Source: an uncultured Prevotella sp.
Lineage (GTDB): Bacteria > Bacteroidota > Bacteroidia > Bacteroidales > Bacteroidaceae
Direction: 5' to 3'
NCBI GenBank assembly: GCA_902464615.1
Contig: CABQKA010000008.1
Coordinates: 23,817-87,816 of the forward strand
DNA: 64,000 bases
Below the pieces are notes generated by a model that was not told the DNA's origin, searched no databases, and was given only the letters and a program-made list of their open reading frames with translations. Below, piece by piece: positions 1-8,481 of the stretch. The position numbers and the translations under genes are program-made. Each line of letters starts with the position of its first letter. The stretch's first letter is position 1.

Positions 1-459
1 AATGATGCCGCAGCGCACAAACCCGTTCCGCTCCAACAGGCGTTGCATGATGAGGTTGTCCGCATGCGTGTCCACGCGCAACACCGCCGCCCGCGCCGCA
101 CACCAGTCCAGCACGCAGCGGAACACCCCGTGCCGCGAACCGTCCGAAGCCAGGCGGTGAATGACCCAATAGGGCGCCTCGTGCGGCCACCGCCCCTCCT
201 CTATCACGGCATAAGCCTCCTCGGGCCCGGGCAGGAAGCAAAACGTCCCGACCACGCGGCCCGCACCGTCCGTCACGGCCCACTGCCGCCCCTCGGCCAC
301 GTCCTGTTCCACCAGCCCGCGCTCCGGATAACCGTCCGTCCACTGGTTCGGGTTGCCCGAAAGCACCATAGCCCGCCGCGCCGCCGCAAAGACGCGCATC
401 AGTTCGTCCACATCCGCCACCCGCGCCGGGCGCACGGCCAAATCGCATTGTCCGTCCAT
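1..459 (-). CDS. GNAT-family N-acetyltransferase, C-terminus cut by window edge
   Basis: Reading the minus strand from an ATG at 459 gives 153 codons without a stop up to base 1, so the gene continues outside the window. The N-terminal part reads as a GNAT domain: an opening segment of the VRPARVADVDELMRVF type, a central strand with VVGTFCFLPG, then IHRLASDG. Near the edge come THADN and the NGFVRCG turn that is common near the end of GNAT folds. Family members transfer an acyl group from acyl-CoA to an amine; the substrate cannot be told here. It is divergent from the lipoprotein gene at 665. The start is inferred from where GNAT similarity begins; no strong ribosome binding site decides it. 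Confidence 0.8.
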   Translation of the reverse strand, partial: MDGQCDLAVRPARVADVDELMRVFAAARRAMVLSGNPNQWTDGYPERGLVEQDVAEGRQWAVTDGAGRVVGTFCFLPGPEEAYAVIEEGRWPHEAPYWVIHRLASDGSRHGVFRCVLDWCAARAAVLRVDTHADNLIMQRLLERNGFVRCGII

Positions 460-613
460 TGTCGTCTGAAAAAAGTAGCCTGCAAAGAAAACAAAAATTT
501 AGCGGACTAGCAAACCGGCCTCCTCCGACGGACCATCCGCCGCCTTGTTTTCCGGAAACCCAAATAAAAACGCGCAGGCGGGGAAAAGGCTTTCACCGTC
601 TGGACATTATCCT

Positions 614-621
614 TAAATTTG
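614..621 (+). promoter_or_regulatory. Bacteroidetes-type -7 promoter element (TAAATTTG)
   Basis: Perfect match to TAnnTTTG, about 44 bp before the ATG of the Ig-like lipoprotein at 665. No clear -33 TTTG was seen at the usual 19-21 bp spacing. Confidence 0.5.
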
Positions 622-664
622 CCCAAACAATCCTTCATTTTTTCACCTGTAAAATCTTTATCTC

Positions 665-1426
665 ATGAAAAAACTTTCCACACGCTACCTCCTCGGCCTG
701 TTCGTGTTCCTCTGCGCCGTAGTGGCCAGTTGCGATGACGGGGACGACGGCTCCACCGACAGCACCACGTCGGTCATCTCCCTAGATATCGAATTCAAGT
801 CCAATGGCTACGACGGCCAAGCTTTCCACTGGAACCAAGACCAGCAGATGAACGTCAGCGTCAGCCTCGACCTGGAGGAATCCGGTCCGAACACCTCCAT
901 CACGCGCGTAGAGTACTACTTCGACGGCGTCAGCATCGGCGCGAGCGAAACGTCGCCCTTCACCCTCAGCTACGCCCTGTCCGAAGTGGCCACGGGCAGC
1001 CACACCCTGCGCCTGCGCGTGTTCTGGCAAGACGGCGGCACCGCGCGCCAGCCCATAGAGCACACCTATGCCGTCCAGGTGAACGCCCCGGGCACCCCCG
1101 GACCGGGCGACACCACCATGAGGACGGACATCAACACCAACGCACCGGACCCCGACCAACCCAACGTATGGCCGCAGGACCAGACGCTGGAGGTCACCGT
1201 CTCGGACCATTCCACACCGCCCATGCCCCTCAAGCGCGTGGAGTTCTATTTCGACGGCCAGCTCGTCGGCACGGCCCTCGAGGTCCCCTTCCGCCTGCGC
1301 TATCCCCTGGCCGCCACGGCGCCGGGCCAGCACCAGCTCGCCATCCGCTACTACCGCGACTACAACGGCCAGGAGCTGGAAGGACTCCACACGATATCGG
1401 TATTCGTAACCGAGCCCGCATCCTGA
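665..1426 (+). CDS. Lipoprotein with two Big_7-like Ig domains
   Basis: 253 residues. Residues 1-23 form a lipoprotein signal peptide ending in a VVASC lipobox, followed by an acidic CDDGDDG stretch typical of surface-exposed Bacteroidetes lipoproteins. Two tandem domains follow, at about 35-140 and 155-250. Each has the hallmark VEYYFDG or VEFYFDG, then xxIG or xxVG, a PFxLxY strand, and GSHTL or GQHQL before the last strands. This pattern resembles the Big_7 bacterial Ig family. No catalytic motif is visible, so a binding or structural role is likely. Three single-domain relatives lie at 6557, 7211 and 7892, which points to duplication within this region. A hairpin terminator follows at 1485-1523. 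Confidence 0.8.
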   Translation: MKKLSTRYLLGLFVFLCAVVASCDDGDDGSTDSTTSVISLDIEFKSNGYDGQAFHWNQDQQMNVSVSLDLEESGPNTSITRVEYYFDGVSIGASETSPFTLSYALSEVATGSHTLRLRVFWQDGGTARQPIEHTYAVQVNAPGTPGPGDTTMRTDINTNAPDPDQPNVWPQDQTLEVTVSDHSTPPMPLKRVEFYFDGQLVGTALEVPFRLRYPLAATAPGQHQLAIRYYRDYNGQELEGLHTISVFVTEPAS

Positions 1427-1484
1427 CACCGGAGCATCCCCGGCCCTGCCCACGCACCCGGAGAGGCATCACCACTTCCACTAC

Positions 1485-1523
1485 GCTGCGGATTCTCTGC
1501 CAGGAGAGTCCGCAGCGCCTTTT
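1485..1523 (+). terminator. Rho-independent terminator after the 665 lipoprotein
   Basis: An 8-bp stem, GCTGCGGA (1485-1492) with TCCGCAGC (1509-1516), has an additional inner CTCT/AGAG pairing. It is followed by a short T-tract at 1520-1523. Confidence 0.65.
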
Positions 1524-1615
1524 CTCATGCTACGCGACAAGGCACACCCCACCACAAAGCCAAAAAAGCAGACAGAGTACCGGAGTGGTTCTGTCCCTGC
1601 CCCATCCCCCGCACC

Positions 1616-1674
1616 ACAAGCCTTAGGCACGTTGCCACGGGCCTAAGCCCCATGCCGACGAGGCCTATCCCCGT
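1616..1674. repeat. 21-bp-period palindrome array, locus 1 (3 units)
   Basis: 17-bp units start at 1616 (ACAAGCCTTAGGCACGT), 1637 (ACGGGCCTAAGCCCCAT) and 1658 (ACGAGGCCTATCCCCGT), separated by 4-nt spacers. The first unit is the most diverged but keeps the palindromic GCCTTAGGC core. Confidence 0.85.
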
Positions 1675-1802
1675 AAAAACCAAGGCCCGGCACGACTCAC
1701 GCGGTCCAAAGGAAAGAGACCGGAGACGGCAGCGGGAGAACGGCCGGCCAGACGGCGGAAAAATCAAATGAGGACAACGGCCGAACGAAACGGCAAAAAC
1801 AT

Positions 1803-1810
1803 TAAATTTG
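1803..1810 (+). promoter_or_regulatory. -7 promoter element (TAAATTTG) for the GH97 gene
   Basis: Perfect TAnnTTTG match about 47 bp upstream of the ATG at 1857. Confidence 0.55.
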
Positions 1811-1835
1811 CATGGTGAAAAGCTCTCACATCTAA

Positions 1836-4004
<2,169 letters not shown>

Positions 4005-4015
4005 CGCCACGAACC

Positions 4016-4050
4016 GGCAACGGCACGGGAAGGGCCTCCCGTCCGTTGCC
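4016..4050. terminator. Hairpin after the GH97 gene, no T-tract
   Basis: A 14-bp stem with one bulged C: GGCAACGG plus ACGGGA (4016-4030) pairs with TCCCGT plus CCGTTGCC (4037-4050) around a 6-nt loop. It begins 12 nt after the stop. Lack of a T-tract makes a processing or stability role as likely as termination. Confidence 0.45.
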
Positions 4051-4169
4051 CGCCGGCGTCCGTATCGGAGCCGCCCCGGCGCAGCGGCAGGCAGCCACGG
4101 TTCGGCAGCGGGCACGGTGGCTGCGGCCACGTGCCCCTTTCGCCGCTTCCCAGGCCCTGCGGCCCGCCG

Positions 4170-4391
4170 TCAGAAATCCACTTCAAACAAAGCGCTTAGC
4201 TTGACGCCCAGCACCTGGCTGATCTTCCACGCGCTCCGGGCCGTCAGGTTGGTCCGCCCGGCCTCGATGCGCGAAATGTTCGATTTCTCCATATTGCAAC
4301 GGGCGGCCAATTCCTGTTGCGTCATTTTCCGTTCCTCGCGCAACTCCTTGATGTTGCTTCCGATACGGATAAACAATTGTTGCTCATTCAT
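4170..4391 (-). CDS. XRE-family helix-turn-helix regulator
   Basis: 73 residues, almost exactly one HTH_3 (Cro/C1) domain: IGSNIKELREERKMTQQELAARCNMEKSNISRIEAGRTNLTARSAWKISQVLGV. The MTQQELAARCN - SNISRIEAG pair is the helix-turn-helix that reads DNA. There is no added ligand or oligomerisation domain, so it probably works as a dimeric repressor. It is divergent from the YidD-domain gene at 4555. Two copies of the operator-like palindrome GTTATCA-n4-TGACAAC lie in the shared gap: one 12 bp before its own start, the other over the expected transcription start of the divergent gene. Autoregulation together with control of the neighbour is inferred from that arrangement. Confidence 0.85.
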   Translation of the reverse strand: MNEQQLFIRIGSNIKELREERKMTQQELAARCNMEKSNISRIEAGRTNLTARSAWKISQVLGVKLSALFEVDF

Positions 4392-4403
4392 GCTTTTTTC
4401 TTT

Positions 4404-4421
4404 GTTATCATTTGTGACAAC
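4404..4421. promoter_or_regulatory. Operator-like palindrome 1 (probable XRE binding site)
   Basis: GTTATCATTTGTGACAAC: the outer half-sites GTTATCA and TGACAAC are inverted (one mismatch) around 4 bp. The symmetry extends outward through CTTT/AAAG and, allowing one extra T, across about 4392-4432. It overlaps the TTTG (4411-4414) that serves as the -33 element of the rightward promoter. Confidence 0.65.
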
Positions 4422-4442
4422 AAAGAAAAAGCATTAACTTTG
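4411..4442 (+). promoter_or_regulatory. Rightward promoter TTTG-N20-TAACTTTG
   Basis: -33 TTTG at 4411-4414 and -7 TAACTTTG at 4435-4442, spaced exactly 20 bp. It drives the YidD-domain gene at 4555 and is overlapped and flanked by the two XRE-type palindromes. Confidence 0.75.
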
Positions 4443-4449
4443 CGCAATA

Positions 4450-4467
4450 GTTATCATATATGACAAC
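4450..4467. promoter_or_regulatory. Operator-like palindrome 2 (probable XRE binding site)
   Basis: GTTATCATATATGACAAC: 8 of 9 base pairs of the dyad match. It shares both half-sites with the copy at 4404 and lies 46 bp from it, just downstream of the -7 element, where a bound repressor would block initiation. Confidence 0.7.
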
Positions 4468-4554
4468 ACCGAGCTACTCCGGTTCGCGTGTAGCCACGAC
4501 ATCGCAGGATCTCGGAAACTTTGTTTCCCGCTATGCGTCAAACACTTAGGAAAA

Positions 4555-5619
4555 ATGAAAAGACACATTATCCTTGCTCTTGCATTCCTGGCAAGCCTTT
4601 GCGGCAGCCGGGCCTTTGGCCAACTGGACGGCCTCGTCGCCCCGGGACCGGCGGACCGCCACCCCGTGGCTACGACTGCAGCCACCACCTACATCCGCCT
4701 CTACCAGCGCTTCCTCAGCCCGCTCCGCGGCAGCCGCTGCGCCATGTACCCGTCCTGCTCGGCCTACGGCATGGAAGCCTTTCGCCGCAAGCCGTTCGCC
4801 GTGGCCATGGCCCTGACGGCCGACCGCATGTTGCGCTGCGGGCACGACGGGCGCTACTACGATCTGACTTACGCTTACGGTTATCCCTCACTCATCGATC
4901 TCCTACCCGGCGACACGATGCCGCGCATCCTCGTGGCCGCGCCGCGCATCCCGCCCTTGGCCGTGCGCGGCACCGCCCGCACCGCCCGCGACAGCGTCAC
5001 CGACTTCGTCCGCCACCTCATCAACCGGAAGGACTACACCGCGGCGCTGCTCGAGGCGGAGCGCATTGCTTACTTCCGCCCGGAACTGAACGACTCGGCC
5101 CTATTCCTGCTCCGCATGTTGTGCTACGACGGATTGGACCGCGAGGAGGACGCCTTCGCGGAATACCACGCCGACGGCGGAAGGGTGGCGGGCCGGAGCG
5201 ACACCTTATTATTACAGATGGCGAAAATGTACCACGAGGTGGGCAACTACGACGCGGCGCTCCGCCTTCTGGGCCAGACGCGCAGCACCACCCCGGAACT
5301 GCGCCGCCGCGTAGCGCTCCGCGCCACGGCCGCCGCCTTGCGGGCGGGACGGGAGGAGCTGGCACGCAAATGTCTGGCCGGAGCGGAAGCCCTCCTCACC
5401 GCGGATCAGCGCCACGCGAACGAAGGACTGTTCGCGCAACTTGCCCGGCGACGGCCGCGGCGGCCGCTCGTGGCCGGCCTGCTTTCGTCGTTCCCGGCGC
5501 CGCCTACCTCTACAACCGCCAGCCGGCCAGCGCACTGGCGGCCTTTGCCGTCAACGCCTTGCTCGGCTATGCCGTCTACACCAGCGTGGACCGACGCAAC
5601 TACGGCGTGGCCGGCGTGA
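4555..5619 (+). CDS. Secreted YidD-domain protein with repeat-rich extension (frameshifted 3' end)
   Basis: Residues 1-23 are a signal peptide. Residues about 45-100 form a YidD (membrane protein insertion efficiency factor) domain: YIRLYQRFLSPLRGSRCAMYPSCSAYGMEAF, then RCGHDGRYYD. Stand-alone YidD is only about 70-85 residues and helps YidC insert proteins; here it is joined to an alpha-helical, TPR-like segment (about 150-290), a form seen in Bacteroidetes. From about residue 311 the frame turns into low-complexity Ser/Pro/Thr sequence. The natural continuation (VVPGAAYLYNRQPASALAAF) lies in another frame, ending at 5750. The intact protein would be about 398 residues with membrane helices at the C-terminus. 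It is controlled by the promoter and operators at 4404-4467. Confidence 0.75.
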   Translation: MKRHIILALAFLASLCGSRAFGQLDGLVAPGPADRHPVATTAATTYIRLYQRFLSPLRGSRCAMYPSCSAYGMEAFRRKPFAVAMALTADRMLRCGHDGRYYDLTYAYGYPSLIDLLPGDTMPRILVAAPRIPPLAVRGTARTARDSVTDFVRHLINRKDYTAALLEAERIAYFRPELNDSALFLLRMLCYDGLDREEDAFAEYHADGGRVAGRSDTLLLQMAKMYHEVGNYDAALRLLGQTRSTTPELRRRVALRATAAALRAGREELARKCLAGAEALLTADQRHANEGLFAQLARRRPRRPLVAGLLSSFPAPPTSTTASRPAHWRPLPSTPCSAMPSTPAWTDATTAWPA

Positions 5620-5750
5620 TGGGCATCTTTGCCGTCACGTTCTACGCGGGCAACTTCGTCGGCGCGGTACACGGCGCACAACGCTACAACCGGGAGCGCC
5701 TCGACCACTGTGCATCGCAGTTTGAGCGGTCCAATGCCGTCTGGCCCTGA
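5490..5750 (+). pseudogene. Frame-displaced C-terminus of the YidD-domain gene
   Basis: In the frame ending at the TGA at 5748-5750 the sequence reads VVPGAAYLYNRQPASALAAFAVN, then LLGYAVYTS, NYGVAGVMGIFAVTFYAGN and HGAQRYNRE. These are two hydrophobic membrane segments with a VPGAxYxYxxxxxxA motif, as in the C-terminal part of Bacteroidetes proteins of this type. There is no start codon context of its own. It joins sensibly to the 4555 frame near AGLLSS at about 5475-5495, so a single missing base there would explain the break. Either the gene is inactivated or the assembly has a one-base error. Confidence 0.7.
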
Positions 5751-5813
5751 ACCGCCGCGCCGCAGCAGTCCGGCCATTCCTCACGGACGTTTCATTCCTA
5801 AAACTTCACCGAT

Positions 5814-6314
5814 ATGTTTACTATCAAATCTTATCTTTACCGACAAAAGGCCCTGGCCGCACTGGCCCTGGCCACCCTTCTGCCCGCGGCCGTACAGGCC
5901 GAAGACGTCGTGCTGAAAGCCGGCACCGCCGTGCCCATGCAACTGACTTCCACTGTCACGGGAAAGACCGCCACCGTGGGCGAACTCGTGGACTTCCGCG
6001 TGACGCAGGACGTCAAGGTCGATGGCCACGTAGTCATCCCCGCCGGCACCATCGCCAAGGCGCAAGTGGTCCGCGCGCAGAAAAACGGCGTGCTGGGCCG
6101 TGAAGGCGAAATCCAGGTAAACGTGAACAGCGTCGCGGCGATCGACGGGACGCAGGTGGTCCTCTCCGGCGGCACGCTGGCAGCCGAGGGACGCAACAAG
6201 CTGGTCGTCTCCTGGCTGCTCTGCTTCCTGCTGAAAGGCGGCCAGGGCGAACTGGCGGCCGGCATGCAGTGCAACCCAATAGTGGCCGGCAACGTGACCG
6301 TCAGCGTGGACTGA
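5814..6314 (+). CDS. Secreted hypothetical protein
   Basis: 166 residues. A signal peptide (about 1-29, ALALATLLPAAVQAE) leads into a beta-rich region: VVLKAGTAVPMQLTSTVTGKT, VGELVDFRVTQDVKVDGHVVIPAGTIAKAQVV, then GEIQVNVNSVAAIDGTQVVLSGG. A hydrophobic stretch LVVSWLLCFLL follows near residue 130. The 'VIPAGTxAxGxV' pattern recalls beta-barrel or SH3-like domains of conserved Bacteroides secreted proteins of unknown role. I do not recognise a catalytic motif. It begins 63 nt after the displaced YidD-gene stop and may be co-transcribed with it. Its stop is followed 22 nt later by a repeat array. Confidence 0.75.
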   Translation: MFTIKSYLYRQKALAALALATLLPAAVQAEDVVLKAGTAVPMQLTSTVTGKTATVGELVDFRVTQDVKVDGHVVIPAGTIAKAQVVRAQKNGVLGREGEIQVNVNSVAAIDGTQVVLSGGTLAAEGRNKLVVSWLLCFLLKGGQGELAAGMQCNPIVAGNVTVSVD

Positions 6315-6335
6315 ACGGGGCCGTTTGCCGCGCCT

Positions 6336-6394
6336 ACGCGCCTTAGTCCCGTCCGAACGGGGCTTATTCCCGTCCGGACGGGGATAGGCCCCGT
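6336..6394. repeat. 21-bp-period palindrome array, locus 2 (3 units)
   Basis: Units start at 6336 (ACGCGCCTTAGTCCCGT), 6357 (ACGGGGCTTATTCCCGT) and 6378 (ACGGGGATAGGCCCCGT), with 4-nt spacers CCGA and CCGG. The array lies 22 nt after the stop of the gene ending at 6314. Confidence 0.9.
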
Positions 6395-6519
6395 TTCCAT
6401 TGCCCTCCTGCCGGTACCGGCCGCGCGGGATGGCAGAAGAAGACAGCCGCAGGCCGAGGCAGAGGGAACAATTCGCAAAATAATCCGCACCGGTCTTTTT
6501 TCTGTTTATCAAAATTCCA

Positions 6520-6527
6520 TATCTTTG
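6520..6527 (+). promoter_or_regulatory. -7 promoter element (TATCTTTG)
   Basis: TAnnTTTG match 30 bp before the ATG at 6557. The earlier in-frame ATG at 6530 lies only 3 bp after this element, upstream of the expected transcription start, so 6557 was chosen as start. Confidence 0.6.
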
Positions 6528-6556
6528 CCATGTATTCACTTCATATTTTCCATAGT

Positions 6557-6967
6557 ATGACAAAAAACATCTTTACCCTCCTGCTCTTTTTCCTCCCGCT
6601 CCTGCTAGGCGCGGAAAGCGTGCGGCCCGACAGCGATGCGGACTACCATCTGGACATGGGTTTCCGGACCAACAGCCGCGATGCCCAAAACCCGTTCGTC
6701 TGGTACCAAGGCGATGTGATGACCATCAAGGCGGCCAAGAAAGAGGCCACCTCCTCAAAAGAGGCACAGGTGATGTACGTGGAATACTACGTGGACGGCA
6801 AGAAAATAGGCAAAAGCACGGAAGCCCCGTACCAGCTGGACTACCGCCTGGACGGCATCAGCGCCGGAACGCACAAGTTGCTGACCAAAGTTTACTGGAA
6901 AGCCAAGCGCCACCGCTTCGTCTCGGACTTCAACTGGACCCTCACCGTCCGGCAGGCCGCCGACTGA
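6557..6967 (+). CDS. Small secreted protein with one Big_7-like Ig domain
   Basis: 136 residues from the ATG at 6557 (MTKNIFTLLLFFLPLLLGAES), which gives a clean Sec signal peptide without a lipobox. The rest is a single Ig-like domain with VEYYVDGKKIGKSTEAPYQLDYRL, SAGTHKLLTKVYW and a final WTLTV strand. It is the shortest member of the four-paralogue family in this region. The N-terminal MTKNIF matches the start of the second GH97 enzyme at 8482, a small sign of shared signal-peptide sequence in this locus. No enzyme motif is seen; an extracytoplasmic binding or structural role is inferred. A GC-rich hairpin (7008-7026) follows. Confidence 0.8.
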   Translation: MTKNIFTLLLFFLPLLLGAESVRPDSDADYHLDMGFRTNSRDAQNPFVWYQGDVMTIKAAKKEATSSKEAQVMYVEYYVDGKKIGKSTEAPYQLDYRLDGISAGTHKLLTKVYWKAKRHRFVSDFNWTLTVRQAAD

Positions 6968-7007
6968 CAGCCGGCTACGGTTGCGGCAGCCGCCGTTTCG
7001 CCCATGG

Positions 7008-7026
7008 CCGGCCGCGTGGCGGCCGG
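7008..7026. terminator. GC-rich hairpin after the 6557 gene
   Basis: Perfect 8-bp stem CCGGCCGC/GCGGCCGG with a GTG loop, 40 nt after the stop. There is no T-tract, so termination is uncertain. Confidence 0.4.
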
Positions 7027-7146
7027 TGTGTACTGCTGCCTCGACCGGCCGCCACGACCGGGACTCAAAAAAATAAGAATATTTCCAGATTCTTTAATTT
7101 TATCAACATTTAACAATGGAGTAAAAATCTTTCCCGTTTCATTTTT

Positions 7147-7154
7147 TAACTTTG
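7147..7154 (+). promoter_or_regulatory. -7 promoter element (TAACTTTG)
   Basis: TAnnTTTG match 57 bp before the ATG at 7211, inside an AT-rich stretch that contrasts with the GC-rich surroundings. Confidence 0.6.
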
Positions 7155-7210
7155 CCAACAATAACGAATGTCTTTCTTATTCCTATATCTATCACCTAAA
7201 ACACAAACGT

Positions 7211-7669
7211 ATGAAAAAATTTTACCTGAGCCGCTTTTTCGCCCTGATGGGCGTGATGCTTTTCGCAGCATTTACGCTGGCCTCCTGCGAAGAGGACGAG
7301 GAGAAGCACTACACCATCAACTTCAGCGTCAACTACTCGGGCGGAAACGGATTTAATTTCACAAACGAGCAAACCCTGCAGCTCGGCGTGACGCTCAACA
7401 GCGGGGAATCGTCCGAAGGCATCGTCATAGAAAACGTGGAATACTACATCGACAACACCTACATAGGCAGCTCGAGTATATCGCCCTTCACTATGCGCTA
7501 CCCGTGCACCGACCTGAGCATTGGCACCCACGTGCTGCGCGTAAACTTGACCTGGACGGTAGAAGGCTTCCGCTTCACATCGGAGAAGGAGAGCCAATTC
7601 TACATAGTCGAGGCCGGACAGGGCACCACGACCACCGGCACGGCCGTGACCTTCTCCGCCGCGGAATAA
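7211..7669 (+). CDS. Small lipoprotein with one Big_7-like Ig domain
   Basis: 152 residues. Start chosen at 7211 because it gives a lipoprotein signal peptide ending in TLASC, followed by acidic EEDEEK. The domain reads INFSVNYSGG, then VEYYIDNTYIGSSSISPFTMRYPC, SIGTHVLRVNLTW and a last strand SQFYIV. A Thr/Gly-rich tail (GQGTTTTGTAVTF) ends the protein. It belongs to the family at 665, 6557 and 7892. The reading frame stays open for 72 more codons after this stop, up to 7885, and that stretch looks like the tail half of another copy (see 7718-7885). Confidence 0.8.
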   Translation: MKKFYLSRFFALMGVMLFAAFTLASCEEDEEKHYTINFSVNYSGGNGFNFTNEQTLQLGVTLNSGESSEGIVIENVEYYIDNTYIGSSSISPFTMRYPCTDLSIGTHVLRVNLTWTVEGFRFTSEKESQFYIVEAGQGTTTTGTAVTFSAAE

Positions 7670-7717
7670 CAATCCAGGCACCGACGGCAACGCTCAAGGA
7701 CAAGGGCGGGATTCTTC

Positions 7718-7885
7718 ATGCAGCGCACGATGAATCCCGCCATGCTTGTAATCATCGGCCCGTCCGGGCCCGTTATATATGAAAAAACCGGGAAATATGA
7801 AGTAAAAGCCGTCATATACCGGGCCGAGAATGACAACGGCCCGCTGATACACGGCGCGCTCACCTGTCCCATTTATATTCAATAA
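7718..7885 (+). pseudogene. Short open frame resembling the C-terminal half of an Ig-like paralogue
   Basis: Possible 55-residue product from an ATG at 7718 (or 51 residues from 7730). It contains VIYEKTGKYEVKAVIYR and then ALTCPIYIQ. This fits the last three strands of the neighbouring proteins (SIGTHVLRVNLTW...FYIV and AGAKTLTCKIYW...LFILEI), but the signal peptide and the VEYY half are missing. It is in frame with the 7211 gene after that gene's stop, and its TAA lies 6 bp before the ATG at 7892. Either a decayed fifth paralogue or a tiny coupled gene; I favour a remnant. Confidence 0.35.
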
Positions 7886-7891
7886 AGAAAA

Positions 7892-8332
7892 ATGAAAAGA
7901 ATCCTGCTTCTGCTTTTCATCCTGCTGTCTGGGATGAACGTACAAGGCCAGGCCGCAGCCATGCCGACCGACAAAGAGCCGGTTTTCACCGTGAATTTTT
8001 CATTTAAGGGAGGAAACTGGACCACCGTCACGGGCGGCAATGGCAAAGCCGAAAAAAGAATTGCCCTCAAGTCTGGGGACACGTTCCAATTATGGTTTCC
8101 CGCCGACGCCGTACAAGCGCCCGCGAAGGCCCGCATCCACTGGGTAGACTACTACATATCGGACAAACTTGTCGGCACCAGCAAGGAAGCCCCCTTCACG
8201 CTCCGCCACGCGCCCAAAGACCAGACGGCCGGGGCCAAGACGCTTACGTGTAAAATATATTGGACCGAGGCACCGGACCTCTCCACCGTCCGGCTCTTCA
8301 TCCTCGAGATACCCCTCATGCTGACGCGATAA
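7892..8332 (+). CDS. Small secreted protein with one Big_7-like Ig domain
   Basis: 146 residues with a Sec signal peptide (MKRILLLLFILLSGMNVQGQA) and no lipobox. The domain shows VNFSFKGGNW, a GDTFQLWFP strand, VDYYISDKLVGTSKEAPFTLRHA, then AGAKTLTCKIYW and RLFILEIPL. This is the most diverged of the four family members: VDYY replaces VEYY, and an Asp-to-Ser change breaks the usual D-G turn. It ends 149 nt before the GH97 gene at 8482, which has its own promoter. Function unknown. Confidence 0.78.
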   Translation: MKRILLLLFILLSGMNVQGQAAAMPTDKEPVFTVNFSFKGGNWTTVTGGNGKAEKRIALKSGDTFQLWFPADAVQAPAKARIHWVDYYISDKLVGTSKEAPFTLRHAPKDQTAGAKTLTCKIYWTEAPDLSTVRLFILEIPLMLTR

Positions 8333-8429
8333 ACGACAGCAAGAAGCCCGCACGGACAGATTCCGGAGAACGCGCCCGCCTGCCGGGCGGACATTTCCGG
8401 ACACTTCCCGCAAAAAAACGCCGGGCCAC

Positions 8430-8460
8430 TTGGATATGATGAAACCATACCCTACATTTG
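8430..8460 (+). promoter_or_regulatory. Promoter TTG-N20-TACATTTG for the second GH97 gene
   Basis: -33 TTG at 8430-8432 and -7 TACATTTG at 8453-8460, spaced 20 bp. The element overlaps an upstream in-frame ATG at 8458, which shows that translation starts at 8482. Confidence 0.75.
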
Positions 8461-8481
8461 CTTATCCAACAGACACACGCC

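Noticed and set aside
5470..5520. Programmed -1 frameshift in the YidD-domain gene
   Set aside because: No X-XXY-YYZ heptamer and no obvious downstream pseudoknot; a plain indel is simpler.
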